Source of the DNA: Moanibacter sp964542645
Lineage (GTDB): Bacteria; Verrucomicrobiota; Verrucomicrobiia; Opitutales; UBA2987
Length of the DNA: 64,000 nt
Reading direction: 5' to 3'
Assembly: GCA_964542645.1 (NCBI GenBank)
Contig: CAZIUG010000015.1
Location: 682,001 to 746,000 of the forward strand
A program made the translations under genes and the position numbers. A model generated the notes under the pieces. It did no database searches. It saw only the letters and a program-made list of their open reading frames with translations, and was not told the DNA's origin. Shown in pieces: positions 45,279-54,966 of the stretch. The number at the start of each line of letters is the position of its first letter. The first letter of the stretch is position 1.

Positions 45279-45866
45279 ATGACCCTCCATAATAAAAGAA
45301 CCGGAATTGCCGCACTTATTGTAATTGATGTACAGGAAGCCTTTCTGGAGACCCTTCCTAATCCATCAGCCTTCCTCCACCGATGTTGTTTTGCTTGCAA
45401 GGCCGCCTCCCTTTTAGAGATCCCGATAGTAATAACCGAGCAGGCACCTGAAAAATTGGGCTATTGTCACCCTGCTATCATCGACTCCGCTCCTGTCGCC
45501 AAAGTGTTTCCAAAGGAAACCTTTTCAGCCATGAAACTAGTAGAGCTAATTCAGCACCTCGAGGAATCGAATGTTGAGCATCTCATTATGGCCGGCTTAG
45601 AAACTCCTATCTGCGTCTATCAATCGGCTATTGAAGCGCTGCGTCTCAATTTTAACGTCACTCTTCTGACCGACTGTATTTCCGGAAGAAGGCCGGAAGA
45701 TGCTTCTACAGTGTTGAACTATCTCGGACGAGAATCAAATTGTCACCTTTTACCTTCTGAATCAGTCTTTTACAGTCTTTTAGAGGATGCAAACCACCCA
45801 AAATTCAAGGATTTCACCAATCTAGTGAAAGTCTTCCACAGTCCTGGACGAGAGGAGTCAAGCTAA
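45279..45866 (+). CDS. Isochorismatase-family (cysteine) hydrolase
   Basis: A 195-residue cytoplasmic enzyme with the family's catalytic triad in place: Asp17 in LIVIDVQEAF, Lys79 in FPKETFSAM and Cys112 in GLETPICVYQSA, followed by VTLLTDCISGR. The family cleaves C-N or ether bonds (nicotinamidase, isochorismatase, ureidoacrylate or biuret hydrolases). It lacks the metal-binding histidines of typical nicotinamidases in the usual places, so it is closer to the small YcaC/hydrolase branch; the substrate is not assignable. Four bases separate it from the YhaM-like gene, so they are likely co-transcribed. Confidence 0.85.
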   Translation: MTLHNKRTGIAALIVIDVQEAFLETLPNPSAFLHRCCFACKAASLLEIPIVITEQAPEKLGYCHPAIIDSAPVAKVFPKETFSAMKLVELIQHLEESNVEHLIMAGLETPICVYQSAIEALRLNFNVTLLTDCISGRRPEDASTVLNYLGRESNCHLLPSESVFYSLLEDANHPKFKDFTNLVKVFHSPGREESS

Positions 45867-45870
45867 CAAG

Positions 45871-46860
45871 ATGAAATCTCCCACCATTGCTGAGCTGCAG
45901 GGCAGCGATCGTAATGAGAGTATTACTTTTCAAGCGATTTTTCTATTCCGAAAGTCAGCGGTGAAAAGAGCCAGAAACGGGAACGAGTTTCTGACTGTTG
46001 AACTTGGCGACTGCACCGGTAACTTTCAATTTGTCTGCTTCAACGACAACCCAACACATAGTTTTTTTGGTAATGCTGAACCTGGAACTCCAGTCAAGGT
46101 TTCAGGCCATACCGACTTTTACGAGGAGCGATTCTCACCTCGAATCCATGCCGCTCATTCGCTATCGGAAGAAGAACTGTCGGACGCGAGTCTAATGGAC
46201 CGCTTGGTTGCTTCTTCTATCGGAAATTCAGTTGACCTCTGGAACGAGTTGATCGACTACACCAACCAGATTAGAGAGGACCGGCTGAGGAAAACAGTCC
46301 ATAAGGTTCTATCTGAAACAGAAAGTGAACTCAAATTTGTTCCTGCGGCAATCTCAATGCACCACGCATATCGAAGTGGTCTTCTCGAGCATACTGTTAA
46401 CCTTTGCCGCGCTTGTATCGCGCTCCTTCCCCACTACCCCAACATAAATAAGGACTTGGCTCTAGGTGGAGTCATAGTTCATGACATTGGAAAAACAAAA
46501 GAGTACACCCACCACAACAAGGGACTCGCAACCACCCGCAGTCGGATCGGAATTCTTCAAGGACATGTCGTACTCGGCTACAGGATCGTACGAAAAGCTG
46601 CAATTCAGTGTCAGCTCTCTCCAGAATTAATCGAGCGTCTTGAACACATTATTCTCAGCCATCAAGGAGAACTTGAATGGGGCGCAGCCTGCATGGCTTC
46701 AACCCCTGAGGCTGTCTTCGTCTCAATGCTCGACAACCTCGATGCCAAATTAGGAATGGTCCAACAGGCTATCCGAACCTCTCTGCCAAATCAAGAGTTC
46801 TCCGAGTACCTTCCCGGGCTTAAGTCAGCCCTTCTCCTTAATCCCGGTCCCAAGTCTTAA
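45871..46860 (+). CDS. YhaM-like OB-fold/HD-domain 3'-5' exoribonuclease
   Basis: A 329-residue protein. An N-terminal OB-fold (residues about 15-95, with FLTVELGDCTGNFQFVCF) precedes an HD hydrolase domain: HHAYRSGLLEHTVNL (first histidines), GGVIVHDIGKTKEY (the HD pair, His204-Asp205) and ILSHQGELEWG, ending with VSMLDNLDAKLG, exactly the YhaM/CBF1 order. These enzymes degrade RNA (and sometimes DNA) from the 3' end with manganese. All expected metal ligands are present. It follows the isochorismatase-like gene by four bases; the pairing is probably incidental. Confidence 0.87.
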   Translation: MKSPTIAELQGSDRNESITFQAIFLFRKSAVKRARNGNEFLTVELGDCTGNFQFVCFNDNPTHSFFGNAEPGTPVKVSGHTDFYEERFSPRIHAAHSLSEEELSDASLMDRLVASSIGNSVDLWNELIDYTNQIREDRLRKTVHKVLSETESELKFVPAAISMHHAYRSGLLEHTVNLCRACIALLPHYPNINKDLALGGVIVHDIGKTKEYTHHNKGLATTRSRIGILQGHVVLGYRIVRKAAIQCQLSPELIERLEHIILSHQGELEWGAACMASTPEAVFVSMLDNLDAKLGMVQQAIRTSLPNQEFSEYLPGLKSALLLNPGPKS

Positions 46861-47065
46861 AACAGCACTCGCCTGATGGAAAAAAGAATGAAGCATCACA
46901 CCTCAAAAATTAAGTACTTCAGCCAGGCAACCTTATTGAGTATTTCTCTCCCTTGATTACAAGTCTGCTTCAATTTAGAATGCTCATTCAATTCCGGAAA
47001 CCCCTCTACAGGCTACGAGGAACTGACTTTCAATACTCTCCCAACTAATGAAATGGGATTCTCTT

Positions 47066-47389
47066 CTAATCGTCTTTATTGGCCTTCTTAGTTTTTGAAG
47101 TGCCTTCCTTACTATCCTTCTTGGTCGCTTTCTTATCTTCTTTTGTCGTCTCTTTTCCTTCCGACTTAGATTCTTTTTCTTCGCCCTTCTTTCCCTCTTG
47201 TGATGCCCGCTTGTAGTCGGTTTCGTAGAATCCGCTACCCTTGAAAATTATTCCCGCTCCCGCCCCGATCAGTCGTTTCACTCTTCGACTCTTGCAATCG
47301 GGACACCTCTTCAATGGATCTTCAGTGATTGACTGAAAAACCTCAAACCGCGATTGGCATGCGGCACATTCGTACTCATAGGTAGGCAT
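47066..47389 (-). CDS. FmdB-family zinc-ribbon protein with lysine-rich tail
   Basis: A 107-residue protein. MPTYEYECAACQSRFEVFQS followed by RCPDCKSRRVKRLIG is the FmdB/putative regulatory zinc ribbon, with two CxxC pairs binding zinc. FKGSGFYETDY is the usual end of the domain. The remaining 40 residues are an extended Lys/Glu/Ser/Thr-rich tail (KKDSKEGTSKTKKANKDD) that is probably disordered. The domain's role is poorly known; it has been linked to regulation of amidase and formamidase genes. It stands alone, with minus-strand orientation. Confidence 0.9.
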   Translation of the reverse strand: MPTYEYECAACQSRFEVFQSITEDPLKRCPDCKSRRVKRLIGAGAGIIFKGSGFYETDYKRASQEGKKGEEKESKSEGKETTKEDKKATKKDSKEGTSKTKKANKDD

Positions 47390-47569
47390 GGTGATACTAA
47401 TCTCGCCAAGAAAAATTCAACAAAACATTTCTCTCATCTGAAGGGTTTTGACAACTCAATTTAATTCCTCCCAAATCCAGTCCTGTCGCAATATCCGGTT
47501 TCACAAGGGTCAGTCGAATAGGATATAAAGTTGTTGAAGCCAAGTTAAAAAGAGGATCCGTTAAGAGCA

Positions 47570-48448
47570 ATGGAGATTGAGGAAAAGCTGATTCAGCTCA
47601 AGGAACGTATCGAAAATGGTCTGTCTCGATACGTGCCGGACGGAAACACTCACCCGAAGGTTCTCCACGAAGCGATGAACTACAGCCTCAGAATAGGAGG
47701 GAAACGGCTGCGACCTACACTCCTTATACTTGCGAGTGAACTTTACCCGGCGAGGGCCGATCCAATCCCTGCAGCTGCCGCGATTGAATGCCTTCATACC
47801 TATTCTCTTATCCACGACGATCTACCCAGTATCGACAACAGTGTTTTGCGTAGAGGACAGCCCTCCTGCCATATTCAGTTCGGCGAGGCCACCGCAGTTC
47901 TCGCTGGCGATGCTCTTCTCACCCACTCCTTTGCTCTGCTGGCAGACGCCTATAAAGATCAACCCGATCTCGCAACGGCCTTGATCGGTGAGCTCGGCTT
48001 CGCCGCCGATAGCCGGCGATTGATCGGGGGTCAAATGGAAGACATACTAGCAGAAGATTCCGACTGCAGTCCCGAGCAACTCGATTACATTCACCTCAAT
48101 AAAACGGCTTCCCTTATTCAAGCTACTTTAGTAATGGGCGTTCGCCTGACCCAGGCAGAATCAAGTCAATTCAGTCTCGCCGCCGAATTGGGACAAAAAC
48201 TTGGCCTCGCCTACCAGATTATCGATGACATTCTCGATGCAACAAGCGACACCAAGACTCTCGGCAAGACAGCGGGCCAAGACTCAGACCGAAAGAAGAA
48301 TACCTATATTAAGCTGCACGGACTGTCCCGGTCTCGAGCAAAAGCCGGAGAGCTTACTACTGCTGCCTTAGCTGTGTGCGAAAAAATGGACGCAGATACA
48401 AACCTGCTCACGGCAGTTATAAATCGAATGGAGCATCGTATCAACTAA
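47570..48448 (+). CDS. ispA: Polyprenyl (farnesyl/geranylgeranyl) diphosphate synthase
   Basis: A 292-residue prenyl transferase that condenses isopentenyl diphosphate with allylic diphosphates to C15 or C20 products, used for quinones, carotenoids and undecaprenyl carriers. The first Asp-rich motif is IHDDLPSIDNSVLRRGQP, with the two extra residues of the bacterial FPP-type; the second is YQIIDDILD. GGKRLRP holds the diphosphate. Chain length depends on residues before the first motif and is not certain, so GGPP synthase is possible. The 3' end overlaps the convergent dipeptidase by eight bases. Confidence 0.92.
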   Translation: MEIEEKLIQLKERIENGLSRYVPDGNTHPKVLHEAMNYSLRIGGKRLRPTLLILASELYPARADPIPAAAAIECLHTYSLIHDDLPSIDNSVLRRGQPSCHIQFGEATAVLAGDALLTHSFALLADAYKDQPDLATALIGELGFAADSRRLIGGQMEDILAEDSDCSPEQLDYIHLNKTASLIQATLVMGVRLTQAESSQFSLAAELGQKLGLAYQIIDDILDATSDTKTLGKTAGQDSDRKKNTYIKLHGLSRSRAKAGELTTAALAVCEKMDADTNLLTAVINRMEHRIN

Positions 48449-49814
48449 CTCCAGCTAATCTGGACAGTATTCCTTCTGAGACCGCACAACCGTTCTCGAA
48501 AACCCCCAAGTGTATGCTCTCATTTGGAGAATGGAGGTTGTCTTCAGGCATACATAGGCCAATCATAAGAGAATCCAGCCCCACCACCTTCTTAAGATCT
48601 GCGATAATTGGTATACTACCACCCTCACGCAGATAAAGAGGCTTTCTTCCCGCCACCTCTGTAATCGACTCCTCCGCGGCCTGAAAGGCTTTGGCAAGTA
48701 TCGGGGACTGATCCGCAGGAGTATTCCCCTTTCCGGGAGGAACCACCAAATAAGGCTCTCCGCAATGCCCTTCAAGAATCTCGAGGCTCACCTTTGACGA
48801 GCATTTTTCCCTCAGGAACCCAATAAGTAGGTTCTGGATTCGAACTGGATCCTGATTGGGAACCAAACGGCAACTGATCTTAGCAAAGGCGCTACTCGGG
48901 ATTACAGTCTTCGTTCCCTCACCGGAATAACCTCCTCCGATCCCATTAAACTCTATAGTTGGTCTGAATCGTATCGCCTCAAACGGGTCAATCATCCTCT
49001 CAGTATGAAACGCCTTAGTACCCAATAATTTTAGATAGTCGTCCTTATTATCCGCGATACTACCTAATTCTTCCCGCTCCCAGTCACTCGCATCAAGAAC
49101 ATCATTATAGAAACCGGGAATATTTATTCGGCCGTCTGAATCGTGAAGCGAGGCACACATTTCCGTTACCGATTGAATCGGATTCATTACAACACCGCCG
49201 TGAATTCCCGAATGAAGGTCAACTCGAGGTCCTTTTACTTTCAATTCCAAACTTAGGATACCTCGAAGTCCGGTTGTGATCACTAACTGTTCTGGACTGA
49301 CACTTGCAGTATCGGAAAGTAAGACAAAATCAGCCTGGAGACGGTCTTTGTGATTTTGTAGGAACCCAGAGAAACTCGGACTGCCAATCTCTTCTTCACC
49401 CTCGATAAGAAATGTGATCTTCAAAGGTAATTCCGCGTGTTTTTCCAAAAGTTTTCCTACCGCACTGATATGCGCCAACAAAGGTCCTTTATTGTCCACC
49501 GCACCGCGCCCGTAAAGTCGATTACCTCTAACTTCAGGCTCGAATGGAGGAGAGGTCCAATTCTCAATGGGATCAGGAGGTTGGACATCGTAGTGCCCGT
49601 AGATAATCACATGAGGCCAGCTCGGTGGCCCCGTTCGTGAGGCTAAGACTATCGGGTGAAGAGGAGTATTTACTGTCTCCACCGAAAGGCCGAGGCCTTC
49701 CAGTAATCCGACTACATACTGCCGTGACCGCTCCATCCCTTCGCCATAGGTCGGATCAGTCGATACACTCTTGCAACGGACGAACTCCTTGATTGCCTCG
49801 ATTGGCTCAAACAT
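48441..49814 (-). CDS. M20-family dipeptidase
   Basis: A 457-residue cytoplasmic zinc metallopeptidase of the carnosinase-like/ArgE branch. YGHYDVQPPDP carries the first metal ligands (His and, five residues on, the catalytic Asp region); RGAVDNKGPLLAHISA holds the bridging Asp; EGEEEIGSPSF has the catalytic and metal glutamates; the later SGIHGG is in the dimerisation domain and REGGSIPI in the C-terminal catalytic part. It should split dipeptides or similar amides. It is convergent with ispA, and the neighbours downstream on its own strand are M48 and purH, which run in the same direction. Confidence 0.92.
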   Translation of the reverse strand: MFEPIEAIKEFVRCKSVSTDPTYGEGMERSRQYVVGLLEGLGLSVETVNTPLHPIVLASRTGPPSWPHVIIYGHYDVQPPDPIENWTSPPFEPEVRGNRLYGRGAVDNKGPLLAHISAVGKLLEKHAELPLKITFLIEGEEEIGSPSFSGFLQNHKDRLQADFVLLSDTASVSPEQLVITTGLRGILSLELKVKGPRVDLHSGIHGGVVMNPIQSVTEMCASLHDSDGRINIPGFYNDVLDASDWEREELGSIADNKDDYLKLLGTKAFHTERMIDPFEAIRFRPTIEFNGIGGGYSGEGTKTVIPSSAFAKISCRLVPNQDPVRIQNLLIGFLREKCSSKVSLEILEGHCGEPYLVVPPGKGNTPADQSPILAKAFQAAEESITEVAGRKPLYLREGGSIPIIADLKKVVGLDSLMIGLCMPEDNLHSPNESIHLGVFENGCAVSEGILSRLAGVS

Positions 49815-49926
49815 CCGGGTATTCTACCGTCGCTTCCCTCTTCCGATGCAAACCGAAAATTTCAGAATTCTGGGATTATAATATCGCACAATACTATGCA
49901 TTCAGGCGTTCCACAGTGAGTGAGTC

Positions 49927-50763
49927 CTATTGGATGATGATGCCTTCCATGTGATCTTTTTTTTGACCGCTACTCTGAGTAATTTCATACTGATCAATTG
50001 CCGCCGGCATAGCTTCGCGGAGATTCCTAATCCTTGTTACATGCGGGGGATGAGTAGATAGGGACTGGGGTAAAGCTAAATTTGAATTCTCAGCCAAAAT
50101 CCTTTCCCATAGTGCATATGCTGCTGTGGGATTATAACCAGCTCGAGCCGCGTAGATTAACCCAATTTCATCCGCCTCTTTCTCCATTTTCCTACTAAAG
50201 CCCAATCCTCCCATAGAGCACCCAAGCCCATATGTATTGAGTATCGCTCCCTGAACGAGGGAAGATTGACCCGATGTAATAATGGCCAACCCAACTCTCC
50301 CTACCTGGCTCAATTTCTGTTTTGAAAGACGTTCATTAACGTGTTTTGCCATCATATGGGCGATTTCATGACCGAGTACTATCGCTAGATCACTATCAGT
50401 TTTCACAGCCTTGAAAAGGCCCGTGAACACACCAACCTTGCCACCCGGCATTGCAAAAGCATTCAAAAAGCTGGGATCTTCGAAAACCACAAACTCCCAT
50501 TCAGCAAGATATATGTCGGTTGATGCCGCAGTGATAACTTTCTCACCGACTTCACGTACCATTTTGATATAGCCCAGATTCCTAGATAACGGATACTGAG
50601 ACTTCATTAGATCGAATTGTCGTATGCTCTCCTTAATGACATATTCATCAGGTACCATATTTATGGTAGATCTGCCAATAACCGGCACGGTGTTACAACC
50701 GGGAATCCCCCAAAAAAGGAGGCCAAAGGCAATTCCAGAAAAAAGGATCGGCTGCTTCCTCAT
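49927..50763 (-). CDS. M48-family metalloprotease lipoprotein
   Basis: A 278-residue envelope protease resembling LoiP/BepA/YggG. The lipoprotein signal ends in IPGC (Cys23). The zinc site GHEIAHMMAKH (His132, Glu133, His136) is followed by the third ligand in EADEIGL. It should remove misfolded or stalled proteins in the periplasm and help outer-membrane quality control. AAGGA lies directly before the ATG. It is downstream of purH on the same strand (gap 92 bases), possibly read through. Confidence 0.9.
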   Translation of the reverse strand: MRKQPILFSGIAFGLLFWGIPGCNTVPVIGRSTINMVPDEYVIKESIRQFDLMKSQYPLSRNLGYIKMVREVGEKVITAASTDIYLAEWEFVVFEDPSFLNAFAMPGGKVGVFTGLFKAVKTDSDLAIVLGHEIAHMMAKHVNERLSKQKLSQVGRVGLAIITSGQSSLVQGAILNTYGLGCSMGGLGFSRKMEKEADEIGLIYAARAGYNPTAAYALWERILAENSNLALPQSLSTHPPHVTRIRNLREAMPAAIDQYEITQSSGQKKDHMEGIIIQ

Positions 50764-50855
50764 TCCTTAAAGATAGATTCCTGCACAATTAATGGGGCAG
50801 GGTTTTATAAACGATCCCTAATATATTTCCCACAATTGATAAAAGAGCCGAGCGA

Positions 50856-52403
50856 CTAGTGCCGAAAGTGACGACAACCTGTAAAAACCATTATCATTCC
50901 CTCACTATTTGCTGCCTCGATCACTTCCTCATCCCGAATCGAGCCCCCGGGTTGGATAACCGCTGTCGCACCTGCATTTGCGCCGGCCATCAGCCCATCT
51001 TGGAAGGGAATCAATCCATCTGATGCCATTGACGAACCTTTCAGTGATAGACCGGCGGCCTCAGCTTTAGTCACTGCAAATCTCGCACTGTCCACTCTCG
51101 ACATCTGTCCTGCCCCTATGCCTAGAGTCCGTTCGGCCGATGCGAAAACAATGGCATTCGATTTTACGTGTTTTGCAACTTTCCAGGCAAAGAGGAGAGC
51201 CTTCCAATCTACTTCATTAGGTTCCTTTTGCGTCACAACTTTAAAAGTACTAGGGTCATCTTTCTTTTGATCTCGATCCTGGACCAGAAGTCCCCCCTCA
51301 ACAGTTCGGATTTCCCTACCGCCCTGGACTATCGTGTCCTTCTCTCTAACGAGGAGCCTGAGGTTCTTCTTTTTACTAAAAAGCTGATGTGCCTCATTTG
51401 AGAAACCGGGAGCAATAATGATTTCTAGCCATACTCGGCTCATAAGTTCGGCAACTTCCCCATCCACCTCTCTATTAACTGCTACAACGCCACCAAAAGG
51501 CGCATCCATATCAGTAGCAAAAGCCTCTTCCCACGCTCTCCCTAAATCTTCTGAGCTGGCTACTCCACATGGATTGTTGTGCTTGAGAATAACAGTTGTG
51601 GGTATATCAAACTCGTCGACTAGACCAACTGCAGCAGAAGCGTCGAGGATATTGTTGTAACTCAAATCCTTTCCTTGAATCTGATCACAGCCTCCGAGAA
51701 ATCCACCGTATAATGAAGCCTTTTGATGAGGATTCTCTCCGTAACGTAGTTGTTTCTCCTTTGGGTAACTCAGACTCAAAACATCTGGCAGTTCATCCCT
51801 ATCAGAACTTAAAAACGCGGGACGACCCCTACTAAAATACCCCGATATGGCAGAATCGTATCGTGCAGTATGATCGAACGCTTTGGCAGCAAGAGTTCTG
51901 CGGAGGTCTTTGATTTTATCTTCGTCTTCAAGCCCGGAAGCAACCAACGAATAATCACTAGGATCGCATACCACCGTTACATTTTCCCAATTTTTCGCCG
52001 CTGCGCGCAAAAGGGTTACACCACCGATGTCAATCTCCTCTATGATCTCGTTTTCCGTCACACTCGGCTTTACCAGAGTCTCTTGAAAAGGATACAAGTT
52101 AACCACAACCAGATCGATGAGAGAAATATCATATTGTCGAGCTTCTTTCAAGTCGGTCGCCACGCCGCGCCGACATAAAATACCTCCGTGGACTTTCGGA
52201 TGCAGAGTCTTAATCCGTCCTCCCATAAGTTCGGGGAACCCGGTATATTCGCTCACATCGATGACTTCCCCAATCTCCCCCCGTAGGAGTTCTGCCGTTC
52301 CTCCGGTTGAGATGATCGAGTATCCGTACTTATTTTGAAGCTCGCGAGCAAAGTCGACGATGTTTTCTTTGTTGCTTGTCGAAATTAGGGCAAATTTCTC
52401 CAT
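50856..52403 (-). CDS. purH: Bifunctional PurH (AICAR transformylase / IMP cyclohydrolase)
   Basis: A 515-residue enzyme that performs the last two steps of inosine monophosphate synthesis. The N-terminal IMP cyclohydrolase half has STGGTAELL, GGRIKTLHPKVHGGILCRR and NLYPFQETL. The C-terminal transformylase half has LRYGENPHQKASLY, LKHNNPCGVAS and ends GCRHFRH, the normal C-terminus. It uses the 10-formyl-THF made by FolD, encoded 45 kb away. Length and motifs are intact. It is the first gene of a minus-strand run followed by the M48 protease. Confidence 0.97.
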   Translation of the reverse strand: MEKFALISTSNKENIVDFARELQNKYGYSIISTGGTAELLRGEIGEVIDVSEYTGFPELMGGRIKTLHPKVHGGILCRRGVATDLKEARQYDISLIDLVVVNLYPFQETLVKPSVTENEIIEEIDIGGVTLLRAAAKNWENVTVVCDPSDYSLVASGLEDEDKIKDLRRTLAAKAFDHTARYDSAISGYFSRGRPAFLSSDRDELPDVLSLSYPKEKQLRYGENPHQKASLYGGFLGGCDQIQGKDLSYNNILDASAAVGLVDEFDIPTTVILKHNNPCGVASSEDLGRAWEEAFATDMDAPFGGVVAVNREVDGEVAELMSRVWLEIIIAPGFSNEAHQLFSKKKNLRLLVREKDTIVQGGREIRTVEGGLLVQDRDQKKDDPSTFKVVTQKEPNEVDWKALLFAWKVAKHVKSNAIVFASAERTLGIGAGQMSRVDSARFAVTKAEAAGLSLKGSSMASDGLIPFQDGLMAGANAGATAVIQPGGSIRDEEVIEAANSEGMIMVFTGCRHFRH

Positions 52404-52673
52404 ATCGTGGTATTAAGACACGAGGATACTATCGTTCAATGACAATCGTTCCTTTTGGATGCAATGCTAGTTAGGCTAAACTCTCGAGGAGTTTTCCTCA
52501 AAGCAACACCATCCTGTCCATCCCTCCCTTCAATGGCACACGATTTTTCGGTTTACCACTCCCAAACGATCACCGGTCTGTTCTTAGGTTTGCGATAGCT
52601 CATTGTATTCTAGAAGTTCGAAAAATTCTGCGACCATGCTCACAGAACTCGCTGAGCTTACTCTATCAGACTC

Positions 52674-53105
52674 CTAGACTAACGCCAGGCTGAAATCGAT
52701 CGTCAATGCTAGCCTACCATCATCACGTTTGGCAGACCCTTTGAGGAAGTGAAATTTTCCTAGTCTCGACTCTAGATAGATTGCTTCAATTTCGAGTTCC
52801 TCTCCGGGACGCACAATATTCTTGAATTTTGCCTCCGTGATTTTTGAGAGGACAGGAGTAGACCCCGCAATACATACTCCGCCTTCACGAAAGCGTTTAA
52901 CCAGGAGAATCGCTCCAGTTTGAAAGACTGCCTCGCAAAGAAGAACCCCAGGCATAATAGGATTGTCTGGATAGTGTCCTTTGAACTGCGGTTCGTCTTC
53001 GCGAATCAGCCTTTTCGTAACTGCTTTGTTAGCGGTTACCTCGATCAAGCCATCTACGAAGAGGAACGGTGGTCTATGCGGTATTAACTCTAGAATTTCG
53101 TCCAA
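52674..53105 (-). CDS. fabZ: 3-hydroxyacyl-ACP dehydratase FabZ
   Basis: A 143-residue hot-dog-fold enzyme that dehydrates 3-hydroxyacyl-ACP in fatty-acid elongation. IPHRPPFLFVD carries the catalytic His10. GHYPDNPIMPGVLLCEA matches the helix motif with the catalytic glutamate (residue 58). The start context is normal and the length typical. It stands alone between xerC/D and purH; no lpx or fab genes adjoin it. Confidence 0.93.
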   Translation of the reverse strand: MDEILELIPHRPPFLFVDGLIEVTANKAVTKRLIREDEPQFKGHYPDNPIMPGVLLCEAVFQTGAILLVKRFREGGVCIAGSTPVLSKITEAKFKNIVRPGEELEIEAIYLESRLGKFHFLKGSAKRDDGRLALTIDFSLALV

Positions 53106-53435
53106 GATAAATGGAGTTTAAGCCTTGATGGCTTCAAGAATAAGCCGTTTGAAAAGAAGTAGCCTCTCCTTCGCAATCGATTTGATTATGTAATAGAATC
53201 CCAACTCAAATCTAGGTCCTATTCCCGAATTTACAATCATGTTTAACCCTAAATTACTGAGAGCACTGACAGTCTTCTCCTTTTATGGTTTATAAATTAT
53301 TCTTCTAATCCACCGTGTGCTTGCTTTGCTTGATCCAATAAAGGTTACAGAATTGGAGTTTCGAAAGGAGAGTTCTAGCAAGGACAACAGGCCATTAATA
53401 TAAATCTATATCTCTATCTCGACCGTTCCTAATCC
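53106..53435. other. Intergenic region between the recombinase and fabZ
   Basis: About 330 bases between two minus-strand genes. A+T-rich patches are present but no ORF, RNA gene or strong inverted repeat was recognised. Confidence 0.4.
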
Positions 53436-54344
53436 TTACGCTCGAGGATGCGCCCCTTGGTGCACTTGCTTTAGCCTGGCAATGCCAATATGAGTATAGA
53501 TCTGAGTAGTAGAGAGACTGGCGTGCCCCAGCAGATCCTGAACGATTCTCAGGTCTGCACCATTATTGATGAGATGGGTTGCGTAGGAGTGGCGGATTTT
53601 GTGGGGCGACATATCCATTGGCAGTCCAGCAATAGCCAAATAGCGTTTCACCAGCTTCTGTACCTGTCGTACGGTCATCCGTTTCCCACTGTCGCTAACT
53701 AATACTGGACTATCATATGTGCTTTGGGGAGCAAATTCCTCCCTGAATCTCGTCAGACAGGCATGTGCCACCTTTCCAAGGGGACAAAGTCTTTCTTTGT
53801 TTCCCTTACCCCAGATCCGAGCTACCCCGGAATCGTTGTCGACCATTCCGTAGTTCAACGACACTAATTCGCTCACTCTCAACCCGCCACCGTAGAGTAA
53901 TTCCAAAACTAATCTATCCCGCCAGGCTTGGAAGGGGGAACTTCGTTCGTTATCCAACAAACGCATTGGACTTCCTAGTAGTTCTCTAATTTGAAACTCC
54001 GTGAGAAACTTTGGAAGGCTTTTCCGCAATTTAGGTAAAACCAGCCCTTGAAAAGGATTGGCCATAACGGCCTTTCTCTTGAGGAGATATCTGTAGAAGG
54101 TGCGGAGGGCCGAGATGTGATTGTGAAGAGTACGACGGGACAATGTTCGCTGGCTCTCGATAACAAAATCACGAACTATTTTACTGTTGATTACATTAAT
54201 TCGGCCGTCCCATTGGTTACTGCGCGCCCAACTAAAGAACCGTGTAATCGCCTGACTGTAGTTTCTAAGGGTGTATGGAGAAAGACGCCGCTCCAAAGCA
54301 AGATAGTTGATGAATTCCTGGATACGCTGTTGTTCTTCTTTCAT
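53436..54344 (-). CDS. XerC/XerD-type site-specific tyrosine recombinase
   Basis: A 302-residue recombinase. The N-terminal SAM-like core-binding domain (FINYLALERRLSPYTLRNYSQAITRFF) precedes the catalytic domain with all six active-site residues: Arg156 (GGGLRVSEL), Lys180 (WGKGNKERL), His248 and Arg251 (PHKIRHSYATHL), His274 (LLGHASLSTTQIYTH) and Tyr283. Length and housekeeping neighbours indicate a chromosome-dimer resolvase rather than a phage integrase; no attachment-site repeat was seen. XerC and XerD cannot be told apart here. Confidence 0.93.
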   Translation of the reverse strand: MKEEQQRIQEFINYLALERRLSPYTLRNYSQAITRFFSWARSNQWDGRINVINSKIVRDFVIESQRTLSRRTLHNHISALRTFYRYLLKRKAVMANPFQGLVLPKLRKSLPKFLTEFQIRELLGSPMRLLDNERSSPFQAWRDRLVLELLYGGGLRVSELVSLNYGMVDNDSGVARIWGKGNKERLCPLGKVAHACLTRFREEFAPQSTYDSPVLVSDSGKRMTVRQVQKLVKRYLAIAGLPMDMSPHKIRHSYATHLINNGADLRIVQDLLGHASLSTTQIYTHIGIARLKQVHQGAHPRA

Positions 54345-54408
54345 TACAAAACAGCCACGTGAAATTCATTTCCCGTACAATGAAACGTAATCAACGTTTA
54401 ACGTAAAC

Positions 54409-54966
54409 CTAGTCGATACCCAATACCTGCCGACCTTCCTGGGAAATCATATTTGGAGTCCACTTCGGATCCCACACGATCTGCACATCAGCAGATGCAA
54501 CTCCCGGCAGACTTTCGATTTTGGCGCGCGCATCCTCCGCAATTACTGGACCCATTCCGCAGCCTTGAGCAGTAAGGGTCATTTTAACTTCGACCTGACT
54601 CCTCCCATCCTCAAGTTCAGTCGCCTCAAGATCGTAGATTAAACCCAAGTCAACGATATTAACTGGAATCTCCGGATCGTAGCAGGTTTTTAGAGTATTC
54701 CAAATCTGCTCCGTCCTCGACCCCACCTTTCCTTCTTCTGAAGGGATTGAGTCATCCCCATTAAATTCCGTTATAAACCTTTCTCCCAGCGCATCGACAT
54801 CTTTGCTACTGACTCTATACAATCCGTCCTCGTAGCGCACCGTTACACTGCCTCCGCGGGCTTGTGCAATGATCACCCGACTGCCCGCTAAAAGTTTAGT
54901 CGAGTCGCCCATCGGTATCAAAGTTACCTCGCAATCTCGGACCAGTTCAATCTCTTGCCCTTCCAT
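54409..54966 (-). CDS. sufT: SufT-like DUF59 Fe-S maturation protein
   Basis: A 185-residue protein. The N-terminal part (IELVRDCEVTLIPMGDSTKLLAGSRVII) is the SufT-specific leader; the C-terminal MIP18/DUF59 domain has CYDPEIPVNIVDLGLIYD and TAQGCGMGPVIAEDA with the conserved cysteine. SufT helps mature Fe-S proteins when demand is high. No suf operon is adjacent. It is 65 bases upstream of the recombinase gene on the same strand. Confidence 0.9.
   Translation of the reverse strand: MEGQEIELVRDCEVTLIPMGDSTKLLAGSRVIIAQARGGSVTVRYEDGLYRVSSKDVDALGERFITEFNGDDSIPSEEGKVGSRTEQIWNTLKTCYDPEIPVNIVDLGLIYDLEATELEDGRSQVEVKMTLTAQGCGMGPVIAEDARAKIESLPGVASADVQIVWDPKWTPNMISQEGRQVLGID

Noticed and set aside
53436..54344. 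Phage or genomic-island integrase
   Set aside because: No attachment-site repeat, tRNA or phage gene is near; size and neighbours fit XerC/XerD.
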